64,000 nt of DNA from Gammaproteobacteria bacterium (GTDB lineage: Bacteria > Pseudomonadota > Gammaproteobacteria > Pseudomonadales > Pseudohongiellaceae). The notes under the pieces are model-generated. The model searched no databases. It saw only the letters and a list, made by a program, of their open reading frames with translations, and was not told the DNA's origin. Below, in pieces: positions 16,557 through 25,474 of this stretch. Every line of letters starts with the position of its first letter. Position 1 is the first letter of the stretch. Made by a program: the position numbers and the translations under genes. The stretch is from positions 62,001 to 126,000 of the forward strand of contig JAQWMX010000007.1 of NCBI GenBank assembly GCA_029246545.1. Direction: 5' to 3'.

Positions 16557-18833
16557 ATGAATTTGAGTACAGTAGTTAGTTCTATTTTGTTTCGCCTGCC
16601 TTGCTTCTTTAAAAATAAGCTTCGCTTTTTTACCAGCACTTTCAGTTTATGTATTCTTTTTCTATCTTGCCTCTCAGCTAATGCCTTCGGTCAAACCACA
16701 CAGACTTCAGATCGAAAACAGATTGAAATTCCACGAACCGAATTAGTTCCGGTTATTGATGGTGTGCTTGATGATGAAATTTGGCAGCAAGCTGCTGTAA
16801 TAACTGACTTGCATCAAATGAATCCTGTTGATCATGGTGAGCCATCTCAGTCTAGCGTTTTTTATGTCACATACAGTGATGATTATTTTTATGTAGCGGC
16901 TAGACTTTACGATTCAAACCCCGAAGAGATCAGAGCAATGTCATTACTGCATGATACTGAGCTAATGGGGGAAGATGACACGATTAACATAATTCTGGAT
17001 ACCTTCGACAATAGCCGTACAGGATTTAGATTTGTAGGTCATCCCAATGGGATTCGCGGGGATGGTGTTTATGAAGGGCCAGGTACGATTAATTGGAATT
17101 GGAATGGGATATGGCAAACAGAATCCAGTATTGATGATGAGGGTTGGGTTACAGAAATAGCTATCCCATTTACAACCTTAAACTTTGACCCAAATATCGA
17201 TGAATGGGGGTTTAATCTGGAACGAGATATTCCACGCAACAATGAAGAAATTGCCTGGTCGTCATTCAACCGTAATAGCAACCCTTCTACAGCTGGATTG
17301 GCCTCGGGTATTAGTGACGTTAATCAAGGTCTCGGTCTGGATATTGTGCCTTCAATTACTATGGCTCAATCTCAAGACCATACCGCTAATACCAGTGATT
17401 CTCGCTTTGATCCCTCGCTTGATGTGTTCTACAAATTCACCCCAAATTTAACCGGGGCCTTAACTTTTAACACAGATTTTTCTGCCACAGAAGTGGATAA
17501 CCGCCAAGTAAATCTGACTCGATTTTCCCTGTTCTTTCCTGAAAGACGGGATTTCTTTTTACAGGATTCTGAAATATTTACCTTCGGCGGGTTGTCTTCT
17601 GGTGGAGGTGGAGGTGGACCTGCAAATACTAATGGCATTCCTTTCCATTCCCGACGCATTGGCCTCGACCCAGCAACTGGTCAATCAGTTGATCTAGAAG
17701 TAGGGGGTAAAGTTACCGGTCGAGTTGGTGATGTCAGTATTGGTGCTTTAATGGTTCAACAAGGTGATCGTCTTGGTCTTGATGGACAGGATGTATTTGT
17801 TGGAAGGCTGGCTTCGAATGTACTTTCAGAGTCTAAAATTGGACTTATCATGACTGAAGGTGATCCGAATAGTGTAACTGACAGTACTTTAACTGGAGTT
17901 GATTTTAACTACCGTAATACACGTTTTTCGGATTCTCATACCTTAACCGGAGATTTTTGGTATCAGCAAAGTGATACAGAAGGAGTTGAAGGAGACGATA
18001 AGGCATATAGTCTACAAACTCAGATTTCGACTTCGGGCACGGGGCTTGGAGGAAGACTTAGATATAGCTATTTAGGGGATAAATTTGACCCTGCATTGGG
18101 TTTTGCAAACCGTACCGGAGTAGAGCAACTCACTGGATTTGTTAATTGGCGTTATTTTCTTAGAGACCATCCACTGATTCGAAATAATTTTGGGTTTTTT
18201 AGCTTCTCACGTACCAATAGAAATGATACTGGCGAGTTACAAAGTGAGAATCTTTTTTGGCGAGTAATAAGCATTAACACACACAGCGGAGATGCACTTG
18301 AATTTCAGGTTCAACAGGAGACTGAAGGTCTTATTGTTCCTTTTCAGATTAGACCAGGAATCATTATACCTGCTGGAGAATATAGCTTTAACTCCTTTGA
18401 GATAGCCTTGAGTACGACTAATCAGCGCGATTTTTCGCCGGATATATCATACAAGCAAGGTGACTTTTTTAATGGTGAGCGGCGTGAAGTTGGCTTAGGC
18501 ATAAACTGGGCTGCCAGCCGAAATCTGACAATGGAATTCAGTTATGATTTTGCTGATGTGGAGATGCCTGAAGGTGATTTCGTTAGCCGTTTAATTAGTA
18601 TGAATATGAATTTTGCTTTTAATGCCGATTGGTCTTGGGTAAATCTTATGCAATATGATAATGGCTCAGATACAGTCGGAATAAATAGCCGCTTGCGTTG
18701 GACTCCACGAGCCGGTGAAAATTTATATTTAGTACTTAATTACAACACTGATTCTCAAGATGGCGCATTTAGAGGCTTGCAAGTTCGTGATTCTGAAGTG
18801 GTACTAAAATACACCCGTAATTTTCGCTTTTAG
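16557..18833 (+). CDS. CBM9-domain outer-membrane beta-barrel protein (DUF5916 type), paralogue B
   Basis: 758 residues; the long N-region plus hydrophobic stretch (LCILFLSCLSANAFGQ) is a signal peptide. Same layout as the product at 11546: CBM9-like domain (VIDGVLDDEIWQQAA, FYVAARLYDSNPEE, IAIPFTTLNFDPN) then a beta-strand-rich domain ending YTRNFRF. Many blocks are identical between the two (SDSRFDPSLDVFYKFTPNL, NTDFSATEVD, RIGLDPATGQ), so they arose by duplication; loops such as the Gly-rich SSGGGGGGPAN differ. A TGTAAAAT -10-like element lies just before the ATG, leaving a very short leader. Function unknown. Confidence 0.85.
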   Translation: MNLSTVVSSILFRLPCFFKNKLRFFTSTFSLCILFLSCLSANAFGQTTQTSDRKQIEIPRTELVPVIDGVLDDEIWQQAAVITDLHQMNPVDHGEPSQSSVFYVTYSDDYFYVAARLYDSNPEEIRAMSLLHDTELMGEDDTINIILDTFDNSRTGFRFVGHPNGIRGDGVYEGPGTINWNWNGIWQTESSIDDEGWVTEIAIPFTTLNFDPNIDEWGFNLERDIPRNNEEIAWSSFNRNSNPSTAGLASGISDVNQGLGLDIVPSITMAQSQDHTANTSDSRFDPSLDVFYKFTPNLTGALTFNTDFSATEVDNRQVNLTRFSLFFPERRDFFLQDSEIFTFGGLSSGGGGGGPANTNGIPFHSRRIGLDPATGQSVDLEVGGKVTGRVGDVSIGALMVQQGDRLGLDGQDVFVGRLASNVLSESKIGLIMTEGDPNSVTDSTLTGVDFNYRNTRFSDSHTLTGDFWYQQSDTEGVEGDDKAYSLQTQISTSGTGLGGRLRYSYLGDKFDPALGFANRTGVEQLTGFVNWRYFLRDHPLIRNNFGFFSFSRTNRNDTGELQSENLFWRVISINTHSGDALEFQVQQETEGLIVPFQIRPGIIIPAGEYSFNSFEIALSTTNQRDFSPDISYKQGDFFNGERREVGLGINWAASRNLTMEFSYDFADVEMPEGDFVSRLISMNMNFAFNADWSWVNLMQYDNGSDTVGINSRLRWTPRAGENLYLVLNYNTDSQDGAFRGLQVRDSEVVLKYTRNFRF

Positions 18834-19008
18834 AAGAACATAATATTTTTGTAGCTGAGATTATAATTATTAGCGTATCTATAAAATTATTGATAAAAAA
18901 TTTAGGTAGCTGTATAAGTTAGTAACTTTTAGATATCTGACTGATGTGATTTATTGTTACTTACTTTCAAATATTATAATTCAAATTTAAAACCAAGAGG
19001 AAAGCTAT

Positions 19009-19905
19009 ATGATTTCCCGCAACTTTTCTTTAATTAAGTCACTTAGTTTTCTTGCTGCTTTATTTCTCAGCCCTAGTTTGCTGGCGCAGGAGATAGATTT
19101 TTCTGGCGATTGGCGACCACTTTATTTTGAAGATTTACCTGAACGAATTCCCGGTCCGCATCTGGCAGATTATTCTGGGATGCCGATTAATGACGCTGCT
19201 AGATTGCGTGGGGATAGCTACAACCCAAATCGTATCTCTGTGGTAAGTGAATATATTTGTCGCGAACATGGTGGTGATTATTCTATGCGTGGTGCAGCAG
19301 ATATGAGAATAGAGCGTGTGGTTGATCCGCAAACTCAACAAGTTATTGCCTTTAACACTCGAATTGGCTTTATGGGTATGCAGCGAACAATCTGGTTGAA
19401 TAACCCAGAACGCCCTGCCGATATAGCGCCACATACTTTCAGAGGTTTTTCCACTGGCAGTTTTGATGGCAACATGCTGAACATTCTTACTACGGATTTT
19501 AAAGAGAGTTATTTACGCCGCAATGGATTAGCTGCTAGTGCTGAAAGGACTACTACTGAACATTGGGTCATGCATGGTGATTATTTAACGGTTGTCACTG
19601 TCATTGATGACCCAGTGTTTTTGACCGAACCCATGGTAAGAAGCCAGTCTTGGGTGAGAGACGTGTCTGCCAGGCAAGCGCCCAGCTCCTGCGTGCCTTT
19701 ACAAGAATTACCAATTAATGCATTAGGGCAAATTGTTCCCCATTTCTTACCTGGCCAGAACCCTTGGTTATTGGAGTTTGCTGAACGTTACCGCCTGCCT
19801 TATTCAGGCGTCCGTGGTGGCATCGAAACCATGTACCCAGAATATATGGATACGATGGAGGCGCCTGTTGGTGAACAGGAATTCTGTATAGAAGAGTGCA
19901 TGTAA
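19009..19905 (+). CDS. Exported protein of unknown function (DFSGDW family member)
   Basis: 298 residues; signal peptide ends at SLLAQE; ribosome binding site AAGAGGAAAG. Mature protein opens EIDFSGDWRPLY and later has ESYLRRNGLAASAERTTTEHW and VTVIDDPVFLTEP, the same order of blocks as the product at 20950 (GYLRKNGIPHSDQ, IVDDPVYLAEP). C-terminal cysteines (SSCVPL, FCIEEC) may form disulfides. I recognise the type from exported proteins found next to MBL-fold and TonB genes, but no function is known. It probably forms an operon with 19969 and 20950. Confidence 0.78.
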   Translation: MISRNFSLIKSLSFLAALFLSPSLLAQEIDFSGDWRPLYFEDLPERIPGPHLADYSGMPINDAARLRGDSYNPNRISVVSEYICREHGGDYSMRGAADMRIERVVDPQTQQVIAFNTRIGFMGMQRTIWLNNPERPADIAPHTFRGFSTGSFDGNMLNILTTDFKESYLRRNGLAASAERTTTEHWVMHGDYLTVVTVIDDPVFLTEPMVRSQSWVRDVSARQAPSSCVPLQELPINALGQIVPHFLPGQNPWLLEFAERYRLPYSGVRGGIETMYPEYMDTMEAPVGEQEFCIEECM

Positions 19906-19968
19906 GCAGAGTACTTATCGAATTATTTAGTGTAAAAATTTAGAAAAATTAGAAACGTGGACAATATT

Positions 19969-20946
19969 ATGTATAAACACAATTTCTTAAATTTATATTT
20001 TACGAAGCTAGTTTTATTCTGTTTTCTGTTTGGGACATCAGTAAATGCTGCTGAGATGGGCCTAGAATTAAGTTTATTTCATGTTAAAGGGCAGGTTTAT
20101 GTTCTCACTGGCGCTGATGCTAATGTCACCGTTCAAATTGGCGATGAAGCTATAGTCTTTGTTGACACACCAGCCCCAGAATATGTCGAAGAAATGATGT
20201 CTCTTATTCGTGAGATTTCTAACGCACCCGTTCGTTACGCTATTACTACTGCGCTTGATCCACTCCATTTAGCAGGCAATGAAACCATCGAGAATTTGGG
20301 CTTTCGAGGTTTTGGTGGTAGAGGGGTAGGTGTAGATGTTGCCATTGGCGGTAATACAACAGGCGTGACACTACTTGCTCATGAAAATGTGTTAAATCGT
20401 TTTTACCTGGCAGAAAATGATGTCGAATCTTTGACCTTAACAACTACCTACTTTACAACAGATTTTGATATCTATTTAAATGATGAAGGCATTGCCATTT
20501 ATCACATGCCAAATGCCCATACTGATGGCGATAGCATTGTGTTTTTTAGAAGCTCGGACGTTATCAGCTTAGGTGACCTTCTGGTTCAAGGACAATTCCC
20601 CGATATTGATGTCGAAGCTGGTGGCAGCGTTAATGGCTTCATCGACGCACTGAATTATACTTTAGAACTCGTGATCCCTGGCCCTAATGCTGAAGGTGGC
20701 ACTTATGTAGTTCCTGGGCATGGTCGCATTGGTGATGAAATTGATGTTGTTGAATACCGTAATATGCTGGTTATCATTAGAGATCGTATTCAATACCAAA
20801 TAGAGCAGGGAATGAGTTTTGATCAAATTATTGCCAGCGAACCTGCCCTTGATTATGACACTGAATATGGGGGGGCAAGAGGTGGGCCTTCAACCACAGA
20901 ATTTATTACCTCAGTTTTTCAAAGTCTTCAAGAAGAGGTGGAGTAG
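19969..20946 (+). CDS. Exported MBL-fold protein with degenerate zinc motif
   Basis: About 325 residues. ATG 19969 is preferred over GTG 19957: a GGA sits 7 nt before it and the product starts with a clean signal peptide (VLFCFLFGTSVNAAEM). The fold follows SoxH/quinoprotein-relay-like MBL proteins: VYVLTGADANVTVQIG, FVDTPAP, later NAHTDGDSIVFF, SLGDLLVQGQFPD and VPGHGRIGD. The first metal motif HxHxDH is replaced by ALDPLH in ITTALDPLHLAGNE, so three of its four ligands are lost while the downstream His, Asp and His are kept. It lies between two related exported proteins, 3 bp before the second. Confidence 0.82.
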   Translation: MYKHNFLNLYFTKLVLFCFLFGTSVNAAEMGLELSLFHVKGQVYVLTGADANVTVQIGDEAIVFVDTPAPEYVEEMMSLIREISNAPVRYAITTALDPLHLAGNETIENLGFRGFGGRGVGVDVAIGGNTTGVTLLAHENVLNRFYLAENDVESLTLTTTYFTTDFDIYLNDEGIAIYHMPNAHTDGDSIVFFRSSDVISLGDLLVQGQFPDIDVEAGGSVNGFIDALNYTLELVIPGPNAEGGTYVVPGHGRIGDEIDVVEYRNMLVIIRDRIQYQIEQGMSFDQIIASEPALDYDTEYGGARGGPSTTEFITSVFQSLQEEVE

Positions 20947-20949
20947 ATC

Positions 20950-21753
20950 ATGAAATTCAGCAAAGCATTTTGTTCACTTATTCTTTTTCTAGGGCTTGGT
21001 TCTACAATAGCCAGTGCTCAAATTTCTTCGATACAAGTTAGACCAAGTGGCCCAGCACCCGGTAGAGCAGAAGCGCCAATTGATTTAACGGGTACTTGGG
21101 TTTCTATAGTTTCTGAAGATTGGCGTTGGCGTATGACAACACCACTGATAGGCGACTTTGCCAATATCCCTGAGAATGAAGCTGCTAGAGAAGTTGGCAT
21201 GGCTTGGACTCCAGAAACGAATGTTGGCAATGAATGCATCGCATATGGTGCACCAGCCATTATGCACAGACCAGGCCGAATCAAAATCAACTGGGCAGAC
21301 GATCTGACACTCAAAATGGAATTTGATGCTGGCATGCAAACAAGAATGTTTCACTTTGGAGAAACATTTTCGACTACAGCCTTATCTAGGCAAGGCTATA
21401 CAGTTGCGAAATGGGAAGACGCACCTGCATCAACAACCTTCAATGGCTTGCGTATTGGTCAGACGCAAAGAGTCGGTACAAGCACTCGCTCATTAGAAGC
21501 AATAACCACAAATCTCGTTGCCGGTTATTTACGCAAAAATGGAATTCCACATAGTGATCAGGCAGTAGTAACAGAATACTTTGATGTGTTTGAGACGCCA
21601 GACGGAAGAAGTTGGTTTGTCGACACTATTATCGTTGATGACCCGGTTTACCTTGCAGAGCCTTGGGTGACTACTATGCATTTCATGAAGGAAACGGATG
21701 ACTCTAAATGGAATCCAAAAGACTGTTTTGTAATGCATGAGAGTGAGCTTTAA
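20950..21753 (+). CDS. Exported protein of unknown function (DLTGTW family member)
   Basis: 267 residues; signal peptide ends at TIASAQ. The mature part opens APIDLTGTWVSIVSEDW and carries GYLRKNGIPHSDQAVVTEYF and TIIVDDPVYLAEPW, matching the product at 19009 and, more weakly, 14180. Only 3 bp separate its ATG from the stop of the MBL gene, so the two are translated from one message. The repeated linkage of such proteins with an MBL-fold protein suggests a joint role at the cell envelope. No enzyme motif is visible. Confidence 0.8.
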   Translation: MKFSKAFCSLILFLGLGSTIASAQISSIQVRPSGPAPGRAEAPIDLTGTWVSIVSEDWRWRMTTPLIGDFANIPENEAAREVGMAWTPETNVGNECIAYGAPAIMHRPGRIKINWADDLTLKMEFDAGMQTRMFHFGETFSTTALSRQGYTVAKWEDAPASTTFNGLRIGQTQRVGTSTRSLEAITTNLVAGYLRKNGIPHSDQAVVTEYFDVFETPDGRSWFVDTIIVDDPVYLAEPWVTTMHFMKETDDSKWNPKDCFVMHESEL

Positions 21754-22087
21754 TAGGTTTGTAGCTAGAGAAAAGTTGGAAACATGATTTCTTTAAAGCA
21801 AATTTTATCTTTTGCACAAAGCAGTATGCTTAGAAGTGAATTAATTGATTCTTATCTCACTATTGATCGCTACATGGTCATTACCTGAACTTAGATATTC
21901 TTATATTTATCAAATAGTTAACTAGCTAGTTGAACTTCTCTCGCCTAATAAAGCCCAAAGCCCCCTTAAAACCCTACAAATTGCACATAAGGAAGACTGA
22001 AAGTGAAAATCATTTCATGAAATACTCAATATTTTATGTCCGCTTTCGACCCAAAGCAGAGGTTCATGAATACCTAATAAGATATAT
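21754..22087. other. 334-bp intergenic region
   Basis: AT-rich, no coding pattern. It holds copy 3 of the interspersed hairpin (22038-22061) about 25 bp before the next gene. No clear terminator T-run follows the hairpin. Confidence 0.6.
22038..22061. repeat. Interspersed hairpin copy 3
   Basis: GTCCGCTTT / AAAGCAGAG with loop CGACCC; the same arms as 14058 and 15271 with compensating or neutral changes. A degenerate half copy may lie at 34681-34702. Confidence 0.7.
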
Positions 22088-22519
22088 ATGTATGTAAAAG
22101 AAATTAAATTCAATGGCGCTGAATACAAGGCTATATTAAAACTTAGATCGACTATTCTCAGAACACCATTAGGCAAGAAACTTTCATCCATAGATACAAT
22201 TGGTGAGGAAGATCAGTTGCATTTTGGATGTATGAATAAAGACCAGCTAATTGGATGTATTGTCGTTAAACCCAGTGATAAAGAGGATTCTGCAAAATTA
22301 CGACAGATGGCTGTCGACGCTTCATTTCAAGGTAAAGGCGTTGGTAAGCAACTTATATCTTATGCAGAAAATCACCTAAAAGAAAAAGGTTTTAAAAACT
22401 TGGAGTTATCGGCAAGAAAGTCGGCACAGGTGTTTTATAAAAAATTAGGTTATGAAACTATTGGTGAATTTTATTTGGAGCAGGGTATTGAGCATATTAA
22501 AATGTATAAAATTATCTAG
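22088..22519 (+). CDS. GNAT-family N-acetyltransferase
   Basis: 143 residues, the size of a minimal GNAT domain. The acetyl-CoA pyrophosphate loop is visible as FQGKGVGKQLISYAENHL, preceded by the motif-A strand KLRQMAVD and followed by LELSARKSAQVFYKKLGYETIGE, the typical C-terminal block. It transfers an acetyl group from acetyl-CoA to an unknown amine. It stands alone between the exported cluster and serC, which is convergent. Confidence 0.88.
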   Translation: MYVKEIKFNGAEYKAILKLRSTILRTPLGKKLSSIDTIGEEDQLHFGCMNKDQLIGCIVVKPSDKEDSAKLRQMAVDASFQGKGVGKQLISYAENHLKEKGFKNLELSARKSAQVFYKKLGYETIGEFYLEQGIEHIKMYKII

Positions 22520-22603
22520 CACCTGCTAACTTTTCAAATGGACAGTATTGAATGTCTTATATTAAACTAATAAAAATTTATAAAAATATTTTAGCAATAT
22601 TTT

Positions 22604-23695
22604 TTAGTCTTGCGAGCGTTCAAACTCTTTCATAAATTCGGCTAGTTTTTCACAACCTGCGATTGGCATGGCATTGTAGATGGACGCTCTCACTCCGCCA
22701 ACATTACGATGACCTTTAAGCGCATAGAGTCCATTGTCACCAGCCTGTTTTAAAAATGCGGCTGCTGCTTCATCATTAGGTAAAGTGAAGGTTACGTTCA
22801 TAATAGAGCGATGATCAGTGTGGGCAGTACCCGTGTAATAAGAGCTTTGATCAATTACATCATAAAGTACAGCTGCTTTTGCTTCGTTGGATTTTTCTAT
22901 TGCTGCAATACCACCTTGATCTTTCAGCCACTGCATTACCAAGCCCATGGTATAAACAGCAAAAGTGTTAATGGTATTAGCCATTGAATGAGATTTATCG
23001 TAGGTGGCGTAATCGATTAATGAGGGAGTTCTCTCCAAAGCGTGACCGATTAAATCCTCTCTTACAATAACCATCGCTGTGCCTGCTGGACCTAAGTTTT
23101 TCTGCATGCCAGCAAACATTAAGCCAATTTTAGAAAAATCCACTTCTCGAGAAAAAATATCCGAGGTGGCATCAATGGCCAGAGGCGTATCCCCAGTGTC
23201 GGGAAAATCATGATAACGAGTGCCGTAGATAGTGTTATTACTGGTGATGTAGGCATAAGAAGCGTCATCAGGAATCATATCTTTAGTAAAAGCTGGGATA
23301 CGATCATAGTTTGTATCAACACTGGAGCTAGCAATAACAATCTCACCATAACGAGCAGCTTCTTTATTAGATAATTTAGAGAAATTACCCGTTTCGCTGT
23401 ATACCGCTTTATGCGCAGGCTTTAACCCCATCAAGTTAAGAGGGACGCCAGCAAATTGCATTTGCGCGCCACCGTGGGTGTAAAGAATTTTATAGTTTTC
23501 AGGTAAATTGGCTAACTCTCTGATTAATTCATCACAGTTGTTGATGACAGCTTCGAACTCTTTAGAACGATGACTTAATTCAATTAGAGAAATACCCATG
23601 CCCTGGAAATTGAGAAAATCTTCCTGGATCTGCTGCATAACTGGTGCTGGCAACATTGCTGGTCCGGCACCAAAATTATAAACCTGCCTAGTCAT
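22604..23695 (-). CDS. serC: Phosphoserine aminotransferase
   Basis: 363 residues; PLP enzyme that converts 3-phosphohydroxypyruvate and glutamate to phosphoserine. Full-length match to the SerC pattern: YNFGAGPAMLPAPVMQQI, MGISLIELSHRSKEF, THGGAQMQFAGVPLNL, the PLP lysine in MFAGMQKNLGPAG, and C-terminal GHRNVGGVRASIYNAMP. It follows serA on the same strand with a 51-bp gap, giving two consecutive steps of serine synthesis in one unit. Confidence 0.97.
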   Translation of the reverse strand: MTRQVYNFGAGPAMLPAPVMQQIQEDFLNFQGMGISLIELSHRSKEFEAVINNCDELIRELANLPENYKILYTHGGAQMQFAGVPLNLMGLKPAHKAVYSETGNFSKLSNKEAARYGEIVIASSSVDTNYDRIPAFTKDMIPDDASYAYITSNNTIYGTRYHDFPDTGDTPLAIDATSDIFSREVDFSKIGLMFAGMQKNLGPAGTAMVIVREDLIGHALERTPSLIDYATYDKSHSMANTINTFAVYTMGLVMQWLKDQGGIAAIEKSNEAKAAVLYDVIDQSSYYTGTAHTDHRSIMNVTFTLPNDEAAAAFLKQAGDNGLYALKGHRNVGGVRASIYNAMPIAGCEKLAEFMKEFERSQD

Positions 23696-23746
23696 TTACT
23701 TATCCGATTTAATTAATTGATAATATTTGGTTGAGAGTGAAAACGC

Positions 23747-24916
23747 CTAAACTATCCAAGCTTTTGTGACATGCTCAATTTTTTGAATGTCGGCAATAGT
23801 TGCGTCATCAGGTCGACTTTCAATATCGATCAAATTGTAAGCTATATCACCTAGGCTTTTGTTTGATAATTCCAAAACGTTAATGTGTTTATCAGCGAGT
23901 ATTGAGGTGATTTCCCCCAATGTGCCAGTGATATTCTCATTAACGATAGCTAGGCGAACGCCACCATTCCTGTCCATTGCTATTTGAGGAAAATTAACTG
24001 AATTTTTTATATTGCCGTTTTCCAGGAAGTCTCTTATTTGATCAACTGCCATCACTGCACAGTTATCTTCAGCTTCTTCAGTACTGGCGCCAATATGTGG
24101 CATCAGTATAGCGTTCTCATGGTTGAGTAATTCTTCAGTAGGGAAATCACAGACATATTTACCAACTCGATCATTATTCATACCATCTAAAATGGCTTTA
24201 GTATTTACGATCGCATCGCGGGAAAAGTTAAGTAATACGCAACCGGGTTTGAATAAATTGACGGCTTTGTCATCAATGAGATTTCGAGTACTTTCCAGCA
24301 TAGGCAAATGCAAAGTGACAAAGTCTGCTTTAGCTAATAATGCAGCCATGCTTTCTTGTTTCTTTACTTGGTTGGATAGACGCCAAGCCGCTTCAATAGA
24401 AATAGCTGGGTCATAGCCTATTACTTTCATACCAAGATCAATCGAGGCATTTGCAACCATGGCGCCGATGGCACCAAGACCAATCACACCTAAGGTCTTG
24501 CCAGCTAGCTCGGAGCCTTTGAAGTTTTTCTTACCAGCTTCTACTTGAGGGCCTAAGCCACTTAAATCCTCTTGCTCAGACAAAGAGTTAACCCAGTTAA
24601 TACCCGGTACAATGCGGCGTGAAGAAAGTAACATGCTGCAGATGACAAGTTCTTTTACAGCATTTGCGTTGGCGCCTGGGGTGTTAAACACCACAATACC
24701 TTGTTTGGTGTAATCATCAACAGGAACATTGTTGACTCCGGCGCCAGCTCGACCAACGGCCTTCAGGTTAGGGGTAACATTATCCATGGATAATTTGAAA
24801 CTGCGCAGAACGATAGCGTCCGCATTTTCAACTTCAGAAGAAACATCATAATCTGAGCTTGGAAAGCGTGACAGGCCTTTATCAGAAATTTGGTTAAACG
24901 TCTGAATCTTATGCAT
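23747..24916 (-). CDS. serA: D-3-phosphoglycerate dehydrogenase with C-terminal ACT domain
   Basis: 389 residues; first committed step of serine synthesis. NAD-binding GLGAIGAMVANASIDLG, substrate region GRAGAGVNNVPVDDY, catalytic Arg in NFSRDAIV, and His in LMPHIGASTEEAE. The final ~70 residues (LAIVNENITGTLGEITSIL...) form an ACT domain that usually binds serine for feedback. It lacks the extra intervening domain of long SerA proteins. The start ATGCATAAGATTCAG follows an AAGAG ribosome binding site. Confidence 0.96.
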   Translation of the reverse strand: MHKIQTFNQISDKGLSRFPSSDYDVSSEVENADAIVLRSFKLSMDNVTPNLKAVGRAGAGVNNVPVDDYTKQGIVVFNTPGANANAVKELVICSMLLSSRRIVPGINWVNSLSEQEDLSGLGPQVEAGKKNFKGSELAGKTLGVIGLGAIGAMVANASIDLGMKVIGYDPAISIEAAWRLSNQVKKQESMAALLAKADFVTLHLPMLESTRNLIDDKAVNLFKPGCVLLNFSRDAIVNTKAILDGMNNDRVGKYVCDFPTEELLNHENAILMPHIGASTEEAEDNCAVMAVDQIRDFLENGNIKNSVNFPQIAMDRNGGVRLAIVNENITGTLGEITSILADKHINVLELSNKSLGDIAYNLIDIESRPDDATIADIQKIEHVTKAWIV

Positions 24917-25089
24917 CTCTTGGGTATTCCTTTGCTGAAATATCTGGTCAATAAGTAGCCCAGATTTCGGATTGGTTTTTGAGCGGAGTTACCCTCAAAA
25001 AGGAGCCGCATTTATACAAGGAAATAGGTAAAATTTCCAGTGAAAGCATGTGTTTTTTTAATTTTTTTTAAAAATATCAAGGGCAGAGA

Positions 25090-25389
25090 ATGTTAAGTGA
25101 TCAAAACCCGGTTTGGAGCCTGTATTTAATCAAAACTGCGCAGGGGAAAATTTATACAGGAATCACTACAGATGTTAAGCGTCGCTTTGAGGAACATCAG
25201 GCTGGGGGCAGGCTTGCTGCAAAATTTTTACGAGGAAAGGGCCCTTTAAGTTTAGAATTCTTTGCCGAAGTGGGTGATAGAGCATTGGCTTCTCGTTTGG
25301 AATATCGAATTAAGAAACTACCAGCTGCAGAAAAGACAAAAATCATAAGTGGAAATCGTTCAATAACTGAGCTAATAAACACTGATTGA
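25090..25389 (+). CDS. GIY-YIG domain protein (YhbQ/UPF0213 type)
   Basis: 99 residues, only the nuclease module. The GIY-YIG core reads SLYLIKTAQGKIYTGITTDVKRRFEEH; the conserved C-terminal Glu is in SRLEYRIKKLPAAEK. YhbQ-type proteins are thought to be structure- or damage-specific DNA endonucleases. It starts 78 bp after the divergent serA region and ends shortly before the proA promoter. Confidence 0.88.
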   Translation: MLSDQNPVWSLYLIKTAQGKIYTGITTDVKRRFEEHQAGGRLAAKFLRGKGPLSLEFFAEVGDRALASRLEYRIKKLPAAEKTKIISGNRSITELINTD

Positions 25390-25438
25390 CTTCTGAGTGA
25401 TAAAGAAGACCTGTGCTCTGTTTTACAAAATTATCAGG

Positions 25439-25444
25439 TATAAT
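25439..25444 (+). promoter_or_regulatory. -10 element of proA promoter
   Basis: TATAAT lies 31 bp before ATG 25475; no good -35 element is seen. It shows that the in-frame extension up to 25397 would start upstream of transcription. Confidence 0.45.
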
Positions 25445-25474
25445 CGCGCTTCTTTAAAAATTATGGATTTAAGA

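Noticed and set aside
22570-22600. AT-rich inverted repeat AAAAATATT/AATATTTTTT as serC terminator
   Set aside because: No GC pairs in the stem; too weak to call.
25397-25474. N-terminal extension of ProA
   Set aside because: The extra codons start upstream of the TATAAT promoter element and do not resemble ProA N-termini.
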